DNA of 64,000 bases from Novosphingobium piscinae (GCF_014230355.1 NZ_JACLAX010000004.1:165811-229810), one strand, 5' to 3'; counted from the first letter of the stretch, positions 55,513 through 62,894 are shown. Translations and numbers: made by a program. Notes: generated by a model not told the origin, from the sequence alone.

Positions 55513-55919
55513 TCCCGCTCCCATGGCTCGGCGGCGCGGCCGCCCTCACCTTGATCGCCGGCTTCCTCGGTGGCTGGACCGCGCGGGACTGGAAGGCTGA
55601 CAGCGATGAGCTGGCGGCCCGGTCCAAGGCAGAGGCGCGGGCCGATCGCCAGCGCGAGAAGGGCCAGCAGGAGGGCGCCAAGTTCGCCGCGTTCTCGGCC
55701 GACAACGCTGGCCAGACCCGCACGGACAGCAACACGATCAGGGAGACGTTTCGTGAAATCCAAGTACCTAGCGATTGCGCTGCTCCCGATGCTCTTGTCC
55801 GGCTGCTTCGGGATCGGGTCGAGGAAGCCAATAGCGGGATCGCCACCCCCGCCGCAGGCGAACCTGTCCGCCCCGTGCCCCAAGGCTCCACTCCCGCCCG
55901 TTCCGCTGATCGACCCTGA
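55509..55919 (+). CDS. Rz-like inner-membrane spanin
   Basis: A 136-residue protein with an N-terminal signal anchor (LGGAAALTLIAGFLGGWTA), then a highly charged helical periplasmic domain (DELAARSKAEARADRQREKG) and a Pro-rich end. Position after the endolysin and the embedded Rz1 frame identify it as the i-spanin. It fuses inner and outer membranes in the last step of lysis. Confidence 0.8.
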   Translation: MIPLPWLGGAAALTLIAGFLGGWTARDWKADSDELAARSKAEARADRQREKGQQEGAKFAAFSADNAGQTRTDSNTIRETFREIQVPSDCAAPDALVRLLRDRVEEANSGIATPAAGEPVRPVPQGSTPARSADRP

Positions 55920-56010
55920 GCGGTCGGTCTGGGAGCGCGAACTGATCGCCGTCATCGCCGACTGCCGCCAACGCCACGAGGGCCTGGTCCGCAGTTGGCC
56001 GAAGCCCTGA
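55753..56010 (+). CDS. Rz1-like outer-membrane lipoprotein spanin, nested in Rz
   Basis: An 85-residue protein starting with GTG at 55753 in another frame of Rz. Signal peptide VKSKYLAIALLPMLLSGC with a clear lipobox (LLSGC), then a Pro-rich stretch (SPPPPQANLSAPCPKAPLPP) and a short conserved end. Overlapping Rz/Rz1 architecture is classical for phages of Gram-negative hosts. Confidence 0.8.
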   Translation: MKSKYLAIALLPMLLSGCFGIGSRKPIAGSPPPPQANLSAPCPKAPLPPVPLIDPERSVWERELIAVIADCRQRHEGLVRSWPKP

Positions 56011-56020
56011 GGATCCGCAC

Positions 56021-56167
56021 ATGACCGAACCCAAGAAGCCCATCAACCCGATCCGCCGCGCGTGGCGCATGTTCCGCTCGGCGATCACCGGCCGCTTCGT
56101 CTCCCGGGCCTATGCCAAGGAGCACCCTGCCGAGACTGTCTCGGAGCGCCCCAAGCGCAAACCCTGA
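56021..56167 (+). CDS. Small basic phage protein
   Basis: A 48-residue ORF, strongly basic: NPIRRAWRMFRSAITGRFVS, YAKEHPAETVSERPKRKP. It is located between Rz1 and a terminator. Such short basic proteins are common at this position in alphaproteobacterial prophages. Function unknown. Confidence 0.55.
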   Translation: MTEPKKPINPIRRAWRMFRSAITGRFVSRAYAKEHPAETVSERPKRKP

Positions 56168-56194
56168 CCCAAGACCACCACACCAGCCCTCCCC

Positions 56195-56219
56195 ACCCCG
56201 GTGACCGCCGGGGTTTTTT
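56195..56219 (+). terminator. Intrinsic terminator after the lysis genes
   Basis: Stem ACCCCGG/CCGGGGT with loop TGACCG and a run of six T (56214-56219). It separates the tail-tip/lysis unit from the fibre genes starting at 56238. Confidence 0.88.
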
Positions 56220-56237
56220 GTGCCCGGAGAATAGCCC

Positions 56238-56897
56238 ATGTCTGCACTCACCGACTTTTTTGAGAACCGGATCCTCGACTTCATCCTGCGTGGTCAGGCG
56301 CTCGGCATCACCGGCGCCTCGGCGGCGGCGGGGTCCGGCCCGACCAGCACCTTCCTCGGTCTCTACCGCGCCACGGCCGGCGTCTCGCCGCGCTCGACCG
56401 CGGTGACTGTCGGCCAGACCACCGTGCCCGCGACCTCCAACGGCCGGATGTACCGCTGCACCACCGCCGGCACCACCGGCGCAAGCGAGCCGACTTGGGG
56501 CACGACCAACGGCGGCACCACGAGCGACGGCACTGCGGTCTGGACCGAAATGACCCCGGACTTCGACGCGATGAACGCGAACGTCACGGCCATCGAGGTG
56601 AGCGGCGGCGGCTATGGCCGCGTGTCGATCGCCAGCTCGCTGGCCAACTGGGCTGGCACGCAGGCGGCGGCCTCGACCACCGCCTCGACTGGCAGCAGCG
56701 GCCAGACCTCGAACAACGGCACGCTGACCTTCCCGACCCCGACCGCGAATTGGGGCACCGTGGCGGCGATGGTGCTGAGCGATGCCTCGTCGGGCGGCAA
56801 CGGCCTGTTTTGGGGCGTCATGCAGACCCCGAAGGTCATCAACATCAACGACGTGGTCCCGGTGAACCCCGCCGGCTTCTCGCTGACGCTCGCCTGA
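56238..56897 (+). CDS. Putative phage fibre or tail-appendage protein
   Basis: A 219-residue protein. The N-terminal helix (ALTDFFENRILDFILRGQAL) precedes a Gly/Thr/Ser-rich beta region with the pattern NGTLTFPTPTANWGTVAAMVL seen in phage fibre-tip domains. It begins a new transcription unit after the terminator. The family call is by composition and pattern only. Confidence 0.6.
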   Translation: MSALTDFFENRILDFILRGQALGITGASAAAGSGPTSTFLGLYRATAGVSPRSTAVTVGQTTVPATSNGRMYRCTTAGTTGASEPTWGTTNGGTTSDGTAVWTEMTPDFDAMNANVTAIEVSGGGYGRVSIASSLANWAGTQAAASTTASTGSSGQTSNNGTLTFPTPTANWGTVAAMVLSDASSGGNGLFWGVMQTPKVININDVVPVNPAGFSLTLA

Positions 56898-56957
56898 TCC
56901 ACACCCCCCGGCCTTGTGCTGGGGGGTAGCTCTACTCCGGTTCACGAGGGCACAAGC

Positions 56958-57350
56958 ATGTCTCTCTACGACGAAATCATCGCCAGCGGCCTCCCGCTCG
57001 ACGATCACGGCGCCATCGCCGAAGCGCTGTCGATCGGCCGGACCACGATCGTGTCCCGCCCGATTGGTATCGGATCGGTTCTTGACGCGCTTGGGCCTGT
57101 CGCAGGCGCTCAGGTCCTCGACACCCTCAAGGCGCTCTCCGAGCAGGACCGCGTGGTCTACTGGGCCTGGTATCTGCTGGAAGCCGGGACGCTGGACATC
57201 GGCTTGCCGACCTCGCGCGCGCAGTTGGATGAACTCGCCGCCGGCGGAGTGATGACCGCTGCGCAGGCCACCGCGCTGAAAGCGCTGGCCGAAATCCCCG
57301 ACCCTGTGACCTCGAGCATGGTCACCGCCGCACTTGAAGGACACGAATAA
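56958..57350 (+). CDS. Hypothetical phage protein of the fibre cluster
   Basis: A protein of 130 residues from ATG at 56958. The first half contains SLYDEIIASGLPLDDHGAIA; the second is helical with YWAWYLLEAGTLDIGL and LKALAEIPDPVTSSMVTAAL. It overlaps the following gene by one base (TAATG). No family recognised. Confidence 0.65.
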   Translation: MSLYDEIIASGLPLDDHGAIAEALSIGRTTIVSRPIGIGSVLDALGPVAGAQVLDTLKALSEQDRVVYWAWYLLEAGTLDIGLPTSRAQLDELAAGGVMTAAQATALKALAEIPDPVTSSMVTAALEGHE

Positions 57351-57805
57351 TGGGTGCTGTCACCTCAATCGTCGGCACCCGCACGGCGCTGACCACCACC
57401 GCTCTCAACAGCCTTGCGGCTGGTGCCTACGTGAGCGCGGGCGTCATCAACCACACCGACAACGACCCGCTGGACGTGCTGCTGGAAGTGCAGGCTACCC
57501 CCGGCACCGTCTCGGGCAACCGGCAGTTGGTCATCTTCGCGCAGGGCTCGCTTGACGGGACCAGCTTCGAAACCGGCCCGACCTCTGGCACGACCACGAC
57601 CGACGAGCCCAATCTGCGCTTCATCGGCGTGTTGCCTCTCACGTCGAACGCGACCCTGCAGATGGACCTGTTCTCGCTCGCGGCGGCATATGGCGGCGTG
57701 CTGCCCGCGCAGACCCGCATCGTGATCAAGAACGAAAGCGGCGCGGCGCTGGCGGCTTCCGGCCACGGTGTCTGGTTCTCCGAAGTGATCGGGAACGTGG
57801 TCTAA
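57350..57805 (+). CDS. Hypothetical phage structural protein
   Basis: A 151-residue protein, beta-rich and lacking Lys/Cys bias: NSLAAGAYVSAGVINHTDND, DPLDVLLEVQATPGTVSGNR, QLVIFAQGSLDGTSFETGP. This pattern is frequent in virion proteins encoded between fibre genes. It is four bases from the large fibre gene, so likely the same unit. Confidence 0.65.
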   Translation: MGAVTSIVGTRTALTTTALNSLAAGAYVSAGVINHTDNDPLDVLLEVQATPGTVSGNRQLVIFAQGSLDGTSFETGPTSGTTTTDEPNLRFIGVLPLTSNATLQMDLFSLAAAYGGVLPAQTRIVIKNESGAALAASGHGVWFSEVIGNVV

Positions 57806-57809
57806 CGCC

Positions 57810-59771
57810 ATGCGCCTGCAGAGCGCGCCGCGGAACGTGGCGAACAGCCCGGCTCGGCCGCGGGTAATCGACTGGACCAACCCACTTACCCGAGGGCTCA
57901 TTGCCTGCATCACGGTGCGCAATGGCCAGATGGTCGACCTGGTCAACCGCAACCGGACGTTCACGCCGACCGGCAAGACCATGGGCTACGGCACGAACGG
58001 ACCCATGGTCCGCGCGGCGCTGACGGGCGCCGAAAACGTGTTGTCGAGCCCGGCGATCGAAACCGCCTCGGGAGACTGGACTTACCACATCCTGTCGCGG
58101 TTCACGACCAGCGCGGGCAACGGGTCCATGGTCGCAACGCGGCCGGCCGGGACCTATGTGTCGTTCGGCTGGGCGTCCGGCGGGACCACGTTCGCGGTCT
58201 GGCACTCCGGGCGAGGCAACCAGCTTACGCCCACCCCGGCCCTGACGTTGCCGACTTCCGGGTGGAACGTGCTGTCGGTCCGCAGCAGCGCGGCGGCCAA
58301 CCAGATCGGCGTCATGCTGAACGGCGGGCCTCTTAGCACCACCACTGGTTTCCTCGACGCCCCTATGACCGCCATCCTGGGGGACTCGAACACCGTCAAC
58401 CGCGGCTGGTTCGACACTCCGCTGATGCTGGTGTTCAACCGGCCGCAGACCGACATTGTGATGCGCCGCCTGGCGCGGGACCCGTGGCAGATTTTCCGGC
58501 GGGAGAGCCGGCCCCTGAGCGTAGCCACGCAGGTCAGCACCACAGCCATTGCCGCCGACCTTGTGGCCAGAGCCACCCTGTCCGCAGCCCTGACCCCAAC
58601 CAAGCCGATCGGCAGCGCCCTGCAGGCTGCTACCGGACTGGCCCCGGCGCTGGGCTCGATCACGAAGCCGATCGGCAGCGCGCTGCTCGGCACAACCGTC
58701 GCCAGCTCGGCACTCAGCTCGATCACCAAGCCGATCGGGGCGGGCGCCGTGGCGTCGTCGGCTGCGGCGGCGGCTCTGTCGACGCTGACAAAGCCGCTGG
58801 CAGCCTCGCTGGCGGCGCGCGCGACCGTCGCCGGGGTGTTGACCCTCACGGTGCCCCTGTCGGCCGTCCTAACGGCTGTGGCGGCCGTTGCGGGCGCAAT
58901 CGGCGATGCGACGGGGCTCGCGGTATCGGTCAGCTCGTCCTCATCGATCACGGCGTCGCTCTCTCCGACCAAGCCCATCGGCGCGGCGCTGGTGGGTACG
59001 TCAAGTGCGGCCGCCTCGATCGCCAGCGCGGAAGGTCTGTCCGTCGCGCTGACTGCGGTGAGCGCGGTATCGGCGGCACTGACCCCGGCCAAGCCGCTCG
59101 CAGCGGCCGCTGTGGCCGGGTCGGCGATCACCGGCGAGCTGGTGCTGACCAAGCCCATCGGCGCGGCGCTGGCCAGCACGTCCATGGCGGCGCTGGTGCT
59201 GCCGGCCGGATCGGGCCTTTCCGCCTCGCTGGTCGCCACATCGTCTGCCACGGCCGCCCTCGCGCTGACCAAGCCTCTGGACGGCGCGGCGGTGGCGCAA
59301 AGCAGCGTTGCCGGCGACCTTCGCCTGACAGTGCGGATCGGCGCGGCACTGACCGCCAGGTCGGCGGTCACGGCGATCCTCTCGAGCGGCCCGGCCTACC
59401 AGCCGACCGTCGTGCGGTATGTCCGGCTGCCCAAGATCCAGCGCTACTTCCTGCTCCCGGCGATCGCCCGCCGGTTCAACCTGCCGAAGGACATCTACAT
59501 GCAGAAGCTGCCGAACAAGCACGCCTCCGCCAGCTACGACACCACGTTCGGGTATGCTGACCGCATCGACGCCGGGGACAGCATCGCCGACTGGTCTGTT
59601 ACGCTGGTGATCGGCGATGTCGTGGTGACGAAGAAGTCGCAGATCGGCATGGACGTGACGTTCAATGTCGCCGGCGGCACGGCGGGGCGCCAGTGCGAGT
59701 TCGTGGTCGCGGTGAACACGGTGGGCGGCCGGACGTTCTCGGATTCGGTGTTCGTGAAGGTAGTGGGCTGA
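57810..59771 (+). CDS. Large fibre protein: lectin-like head, 14-repeat shaft, beta C-terminus
   Basis: A 653-residue protein. Residues 1-230 look like a LamG/concanavalin-type domain (DWTYHILSRFTTSAGNGSMV, GWNVLSVRSSAAANQIGVML). Residues 244-526 are about 14 imperfect repeats of 20-21 residues of the type TKPIGAALxxxSxxxAxL. The C-terminus (530-653) has RYVRLPKIQRYFLLPAIAR and a fibronectin-like end. It is probably a surface-binding fibre with a repetitive shaft. Confidence 0.78.
   Translation: MRLQSAPRNVANSPARPRVIDWTNPLTRGLIACITVRNGQMVDLVNRNRTFTPTGKTMGYGTNGPMVRAALTGAENVLSSPAIETASGDWTYHILSRFTTSAGNGSMVATRPAGTYVSFGWASGGTTFAVWHSGRGNQLTPTPALTLPTSGWNVLSVRSSAAANQIGVMLNGGPLSTTTGFLDAPMTAILGDSNTVNRGWFDTPLMLVFNRPQTDIVMRRLARDPWQIFRRESRPLSVATQVSTTAIAADLVARATLSAALTPTKPIGSALQAATGLAPALGSITKPIGSALLGTTVASSALSSITKPIGAGAVASSAAAAALSTLTKPLAASLAARATVAGVLTLTVPLSAVLTAVAAVAGAIGDATGLAVSVSSSSSITASLSPTKPIGAALVGTSSAAASIASAEGLSVALTAVSAVSAALTPAKPLAAAAVAGSAITGELVLTKPIGAALASTSMAALVLPAGSGLSASLVATSSATAALALTKPLDGAAVAQSSVAGDLRLTVRIGAALTARSAVTAILSSGPAYQPTVVRYVRLPKIQRYFLLPAIARRFNLPKDIYMQKLPNKHASASYDTTFGYADRIDAGDSIADWSVTLVIGDVVVTKKSQIGMDVTFNVAGGTAGRQCEFVVAVNTVGGRTFSDSVFVKVVG
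58539..59388 (+). repeat. 60-63-bp coding tandem repeats (about 14 units)
   Basis: Within the fibre gene, the (K/V)P(I/L) landmark recurs at residues 265, 286, 307, 328, 348, 388, 428, 448 and 488, with TGL/EGL/SGL/RI variants filling the intermediate places. Period is 20-21 codons. Units are diverged at the DNA level, with CCAAGCCGATCGG and CCAAGCCCATCGGCGCGGCG recurring. Confidence 0.8.
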
Positions 59772-59774
59772 CCC

Positions 59775-60044
59775 ATGCCCGAGGTGATCACCGACATCCC
59801 CCCGGGGTCGAAGGCGTTCCGCAACTTCCCCGAGGGCGCGGACACCTTCGATTGGTCGGTGATCGTCTCGTTCGACGGCGACGTGCTCGTGCTGTCGTGC
59901 TTCAACCCGGGCCCGGCCAAGGTTGTGCCTGGTCCGCAGGAGTGGCGCGCGCTGGCGCGGCGGCTGTTTCCGGAAGCCCGGCGCGTCCGGTACGAGCGGC
60001 GCAATCGTGGCTCGCGCTGGGTAGAGGCGGATATTGAGCCGTGA
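59775..60044 (+). CDS. Hypothetical prophage protein
   Basis: An 89-residue protein with DIPPGSKAFRNFPEGADTFD and a basic C-terminus (ARRLFPEARRVRYERRNRG). It overlaps the next gene by four bases (GTGA). Unrecognised. Confidence 0.6.
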   Translation: MPEVITDIPPGSKAFRNFPEGADTFDWSVIVSFDGDVLVLSCFNPGPAKVVPGPQEWRALARRLFPEARRVRYERRNRGSRWVEADIEP

Positions 60045-60343
60045 GAACCTGCCAGTGCTGCGGCCAGGAACTGCCCTATGCCCGGGGCGATCTTGTCGTG
60101 GCATCGCAGGCCATCACGTACAAGGGCCGCGTCCTGACAGAGCCTAGACCGATGGGGCGGGCGATCTTGCAAGAGCTTGTCCGCTGGCCGATTGCGCGAC
60201 ACACAGCGCTGGAGATCGCCTGCGACTATGCGGCTGTCGAGACGATCCGGGTGCACGTCTGGCATCTGCGGCGCTGGCTGGTGAATAATGCCGTGCCGCT
60301 GAGGATCGAGTGTGTCAGGGGGCGGGGGTATCGGTTGGGGTGA
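60041..60343 (+). CDS. Stand-alone winged-helix DNA-binding protein, OmpR C-terminal type
   Basis: A 100-residue protein with GTG start. The N-terminus MRTCQCCGQELP has a clustered Cys motif. Residues 38-100 resemble the OmpR/PhoB effector domain: GRAILQELVRWPIARHTALE, ETIRVHVWHLRRWL as recognition helix, and the terminal RIECVRGRGYRLG wing. There is no receiver domain. It may regulate late prophage genes. It overlaps the convergent gene's 3' end by 29 bases. Confidence 0.75.
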   Translation: MRTCQCCGQELPYARGDLVVASQAITYKGRVLTEPRPMGRAILQELVRWPIARHTALEIACDYAAVETIRVHVWHLRRWLVNNAVPLRIECVRGRGYRLG

Positions 60344-60653
60344 TGAACGGGGCAAGGGCGTTATGGACTTGGCGCAGCACCTGATGTCCCCAAAGGTCGG
60401 TGTTCTCCAACGCTTTTTCCGCTTCCCCGATAGCCCTCCGCAGCCTAGCAATCTCCCTATCCCGTTCCGCGATCATGGCAAGATGACGCGCATCTCGTTC
60501 GCCTGATGCGCCAATGATGCGGGCTTGTTCGGATAGCTCGGCTTGGAGGGCGTCTAGGGCGTCGGCGGCTTCGTCTGTAATCGGATGGTGGATTTTGTCG
60601 CCCCAATCGTTGTGTGACCGATAAGCCCGCAGCCGCTTCGATAGATCAGACAT
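60315..60653 (-). CDS. Coiled-coil prophage protein
   Basis: A protein of 112 residues from ATG at 60653. After SHNDWGDKIHHPITDEAADALD it is a long charged helix (ERDREIARLRRAIGEAEKAL). It is the last gene of the leftward right-end operon. Unknown role. Confidence 0.7.
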   Translation of the reverse strand: MSDLSKRLRAYRSHNDWGDKIHHPITDEAADALDALQAELSEQARIIGASGERDARHLAMIAERDREIARLRRAIGEAEKALENTDLWGHQVLRQVHNALAPFITPTDTPAP

Positions 60654-60897
60654 CGCGCCGCCTCCGGACAAAGAAGAACAGGGACCATGAGCGCGGGACA
60701 ATACGCGACCAGCAAGCGCGCCTTGTCTTGAAGCGCCGGGTGATGCTGAAACGCCCGTTCAGCTTGGCGCCAAGAGACGGGTGATTCCGGACCAGCTGGT
60801 GCCTTAGCGGAGTATGCGGTCCCTGCCCATGACGGCGCGGCTTGACCAATATGCGGAATGATCGCTGGTGCCATCTATCGGTGAGTTTGCGCCTCAT
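60646..60897 (-). CDS. Small Arg-rich prophage protein
   Basis: An 83-residue, strongly basic protein (RRKLTDRWHQRSFRILVKPR, RRFKTRRACWSRIV). Its ATG overlaps the upstream stop by four bases and its stop overlaps the downstream start by eight, favouring it over the competing frame 60554-60874. Possibly nucleic-acid binding; no family. Confidence 0.55.
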   Translation of the reverse strand: MRRKLTDRWHQRSFRILVKPRRHGQGPHTPLRHQLVRNHPSLGAKLNGRFSITRRFKTRRACWSRIVPRSWSLFFFVRRRRDV

Positions 60898-61427
60898 TCT
60901 GAGTCTCCCTTGGTGAACGGGGCGAGGGGTTCGGCCACGAGAGCGCAGACCAATTCCACACTACGATGCGGCGGCTCGGCTGACATTCGCAACCGTCTCA
61001 CCGCCTCAACCATAGCCGCCTGCATCACTGCGAGTTGGCGTTTGGCGACGGCTAGCTCTGCGCTGGTGTCGCTCTCTGCGAGAGAAAGCCCGGCTGCTAC
61101 GTCCTTCCAGCGCTCCAATTCTGCCTCTGCCTGCTCGGCTCGGGCTAGTGCCTCAATGGCCTGTCCATCGGTGGCGAGAAACTGCAACGCCTGTTCACGG
61201 GCTTCCTTGCGCAGCCGCTCGATCTCGGCTTGCTGGTCGGCCAGCAACTGCCTCCGAACATAGCGTAGCGCATGATATTCGGTGCCGTGGTTGCGGATTT
61301 CATCGGTCGGCAGTCCGAACGCGGCCCACAGATGTCGGCGCGTACCTTCGTTGCACTCGCGGAAAAGCCAGTGCTTGAACGTGCGCCAAGCCTTGTCCGC
61401 CTCCACGCGGTCTGTCTCAGCGTTCAT
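60894..61427 (-). CDS. Coiled-coil prophage protein
   Basis: A 177-residue protein: N-terminal KAWRTFKHWLFRECNEGTRR, then a coiled coil of about 100 residues (QQAEIERLRKEAREQALQFL) and a short tail ending LAPFTKGDSE. The tail (EPLAPFTKGDSE) resembles that of the gene at 60315 (NALAPFITPTD), suggesting related C-termini. It overlaps both neighbours by four bases. Confidence 0.7.
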   Translation of the reverse strand: MNAETDRVEADKAWRTFKHWLFRECNEGTRRHLWAAFGLPTDEIRNHGTEYHALRYVRRQLLADQQAEIERLRKEAREQALQFLATDGQAIEALARAEQAEAELERWKDVAAGLSLAESDTSAELAVAKRQLAVMQAAMVEAVRRLRMSAEPPHRSVELVCALVAEPLAPFTKGDSE

Positions 61428-61612
61428 TGTTCGGTTTCCTTCGGTGGGAGGGGTGCGCGGCCAGCCTTAAAGCCAGCCTCGAATGCCAGCGCCATCGGCT
61501 TCTTGAATGCGTCAATGCACTCAATATGCCGCATGAACTCACGCCAAGCATCGGCAAGGTCGGCGGCTTCTATGGCCCATTCGCGGGTTTCTTCGCTCAT
61601 CTCCCCGCTCAT
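61424..61612 (-). CDS. Small hypothetical prophage protein
   Basis: A protein of 62 residues from ATG at 61612 with GEMSEETREWAIEAADLADA and PMALAFEAGFKAGRAPLP. It overlaps both neighbours by four bases. Unrecognised. Confidence 0.6.
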   Translation of the reverse strand: MSGEMSEETREWAIEAADLADAWREFMRHIECIDAFKKPMALAFEAGFKAGRAPLPPKETEQ

Positions 61613-61956
61613 TCCCCGCGCTCCTCGGCAAGTAGGGTGCGGGCTCGGTCGGCAAAGCGATTGTTGGCGAACGCGAACTTGCCCATCGTGAAAGCATGGG
61701 TCGCGCACCGGCAACCGCCGTTGGTGTGCATCCCAACCGGCTTGACAATGATGCAGTGACCATCGCCACACCCACCCATTTGGGCTAGGTAGTTATCGCG
61801 CTCGGCAAGCGCCTCCCGCAACTCCCGCTCCCTCTCGCTGGCCCACGCTTCGAGGACTGCGGCGGCGGCATCTGCGCCCTCGCCGTCAATAGACAGGCCG
61901 CCATACGCGAACGCAGCAGCCTGCCACGCTTCCATGGCTGTGGTGGGGTGGGTCAT
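61609..61956 (-). CDS. Hypothetical prophage protein with C-terminal Cys cluster
   Basis: A protein of 115 residues from ATG at 61956 (MTHPTTAMEAWQAAAFAYGG). A short coiled coil (ASERERELREALAERDNYLA) precedes GGCGDGHCIIVKP and GGCRCATHAF, four Cys and two His that could bind zinc. It overlaps both neighbours by four bases. Confidence 0.65.
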   Translation of the reverse strand: MTHPTTAMEAWQAAAFAYGGLSIDGEGADAAAAVLEAWASERERELREALAERDNYLAQMGGCGDGHCIIVKPVGMHTNGGCRCATHAFTMGKFAFANNRFADRARTLLAEERGE

Positions 61957-62105
61957 GGGGTGGGTTCCTTGTGCTTGGGGCATAGCCAGCCCCTGACTTC
62001 GTGCAGCTTCCAACCGCGCTCCTGTGCCATCTTCCGCAGCACCGGATCATCTTGGTGTCCAATCCATGTGTAGGAGGCGAGGCAGTTCTGTTCGGCGCAC
62101 CTCAT
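61953..62105 (-). CDS. Very small Cys-containing prophage protein
   Basis: A 50-residue ORF (MRCAEQNCLASYTWIGHQDD ... LCPKHKEPTP) with three Cys and two His in a pattern resembling a small zinc ribbon. It starts at 62105 and overlaps both neighbours by four bases, completing an unbroken chain of overlapping genes from 62482 to 60315. Confidence 0.6.
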   Translation of the reverse strand: MRCAEQNCLASYTWIGHQDDPVLRKMAQERGWKLHEVRGWLCPKHKEPTP

Positions 62106-62482
62106 ACCCCCTCCCCCTGATCGGCGTGGCGGGACAGGGCTTCGGCAATGTCGAGCCAGTCCTGCGGGTTCATCGTCATGGCTTGGGTGCTGTGCGTCTG
62201 GCCGTCTGCGAAATAGACCTCGGCATAGTCCTGCCCATTGTGAACGCGGATCGGCATGATCTTCGCCAGCGCCTCCGCCAGCCCTTCCACCCGCGCCCTC
62301 TCACTCTCAGCGCCACGGGCTTCCCCACGGGCTTCGGCGGCGAGGCGGTGTTTCGCGAAGGCTTGGTGAAGTAGCCCGTCGAAGTCGGCCCAACCATGCG
62401 GCTGACTGTCCAGTATGAGGTTCGCGTTGGCGCTGGTCCATTCCGCAGCAGCTTGGCAATCCTCGTCGGTGATGTCAGTCAT
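62102..62482 (-). CDS. Hypothetical prophage protein of the right-end operon
   Basis: A 126-residue protein: ITDEDCQAAAEWTSANANLI, GLLHQAFAKHRLAAEARGEA, then PIRVHNGQDYAEVYFADGQT and WLDIAEALSRHADQ. No family recognised. It overlaps the attP-spanning ORF by eight bases. Confidence 0.65.
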   Translation of the reverse strand: MTDITDEDCQAAAEWTSANANLILDSQPHGWADFDGLLHQAFAKHRLAAEARGEARGAESERARVEGLAEALAKIMPIRVHNGQDYAEVYFADGQTHSTQAMTMNPQDWLDIAEALSRHADQGEGV

Positions 62483-62747
62483 GGCGCGGAGCCGCCTCCG
62501 GCGCGTAGAACTGCACCGGGAAGTCGCCGTCCTTCATGCGGCGTACGATCAGCTCGGCGGCGATCCGCGGCGTCCAGTCCATGTCGATACTGTCGCCGAT
62601 GGCTTCCTCGAACCAGTCGGCGATGTCCTGCCAGGAAGGTGAGACATCGGCCGCGGGACTCGGCGGGACTGCGTCGGTCAAGCCGGGCGGTGAGACATTC
62701 GCTCCACCTAGAGAATCCTCACTTGTTGAAGACCAACTCGGGGAGCC
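62475..62747 (-). pseudogene. ORF split by integration; complete only across attP in the circular form
   Basis: The reading frame SPSWQDIADWFEEAIGDSID ... VQFYAPEAAPRHD runs leftward from the attR core to a stop at 62475 and has no credible start inside the prophage. Joining 62732-core-33215 as in the excised circle, the frame continues to an ATG at 33237-33235 (MRHFSEQCGSPSW), giving 98 residues. So integration removes its first eight codons and its promoter. Function is unknown. Confidence 0.6.
62638..62702. other. Integrase arm-type sites, right arm
   Basis: Two direct copies, GTGAGACATC (62639-62648) and GTGAGACATTCGC (62690-62702), spaced 51 bases apart. They match one each of the two left-arm sites. 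All lie 30-110 bases from a core, as expected for lambda-type integrases. Confidence 0.7.
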
Positions 62748-62748
62748 A
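62733..62748 (+). other. attR core (16 bp)
   Basis: A second copy of CCAACTCGGGGAGCCA, the displaced 3' end of tRNA-Asn. The host sequence resumes at 62749. From 62749 to 62894 no gene or structured element was recognised. Confidence 0.93.
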
Positions 62749-62894
62749 GTTTTGCGCAAGGGTGCCTGGCAGCGGCCTGACCCGATGCGGCGCCAAGCCC
62801 CTCCTTTCCGATCTGTGCGCTTCCCGGTGGTCCAGGAGCAGGCGGCCGCCGCGACCGGCGTGCTGCGGTTGTAATTGCTGCCCCAGCCGCTAAG

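Larger units (their letters stand above)
33199..62748. mobile_element. Prophage or phage-derived element in tRNA-Asn carrying a PRTRC cassette
   Basis: The boundaries are the duplicated 16-bp core at 33199-33214 and 62733-62748 (29,534 bp from core end to core end). Contents in order: integrase, a leftward PRTRC operon, fragmented head genes, rightward tail-tip and lysis genes, a repeat-bearing fibre, and a leftward operon of small proteins. No lysogeny repressor, helicase, primase or polymerase was recognised. Terminase, portal, capsid and DUF2163 genes are truncated, and tail tube and tape-measure genes are missing, so particle production is unlikely unless these joints are assembly errors. 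Confidence 0.93.

Noticed and set aside
58539..59388. CRISPR-like array (regular 60-63-bp spacing)
   Set aside because: The repeats are in-frame coding units with no invariant repeat or unique spacers, inside a fibre gene.
60554..60874. 106-residue minus-strand ORF in the right-end operon
   Set aside because: It competes with 60646-60897, whose start and stop overlap both neighbours by 4 and 8 bases in the same style as the rest of the operon.
62475..62759. ORF starting with TTG at 62759 in host DNA right of attR
   Set aside because: The start lies outside the prophage and lacks a ribosome-binding site. The attP reading with an ATG from the left end explains the frame better.
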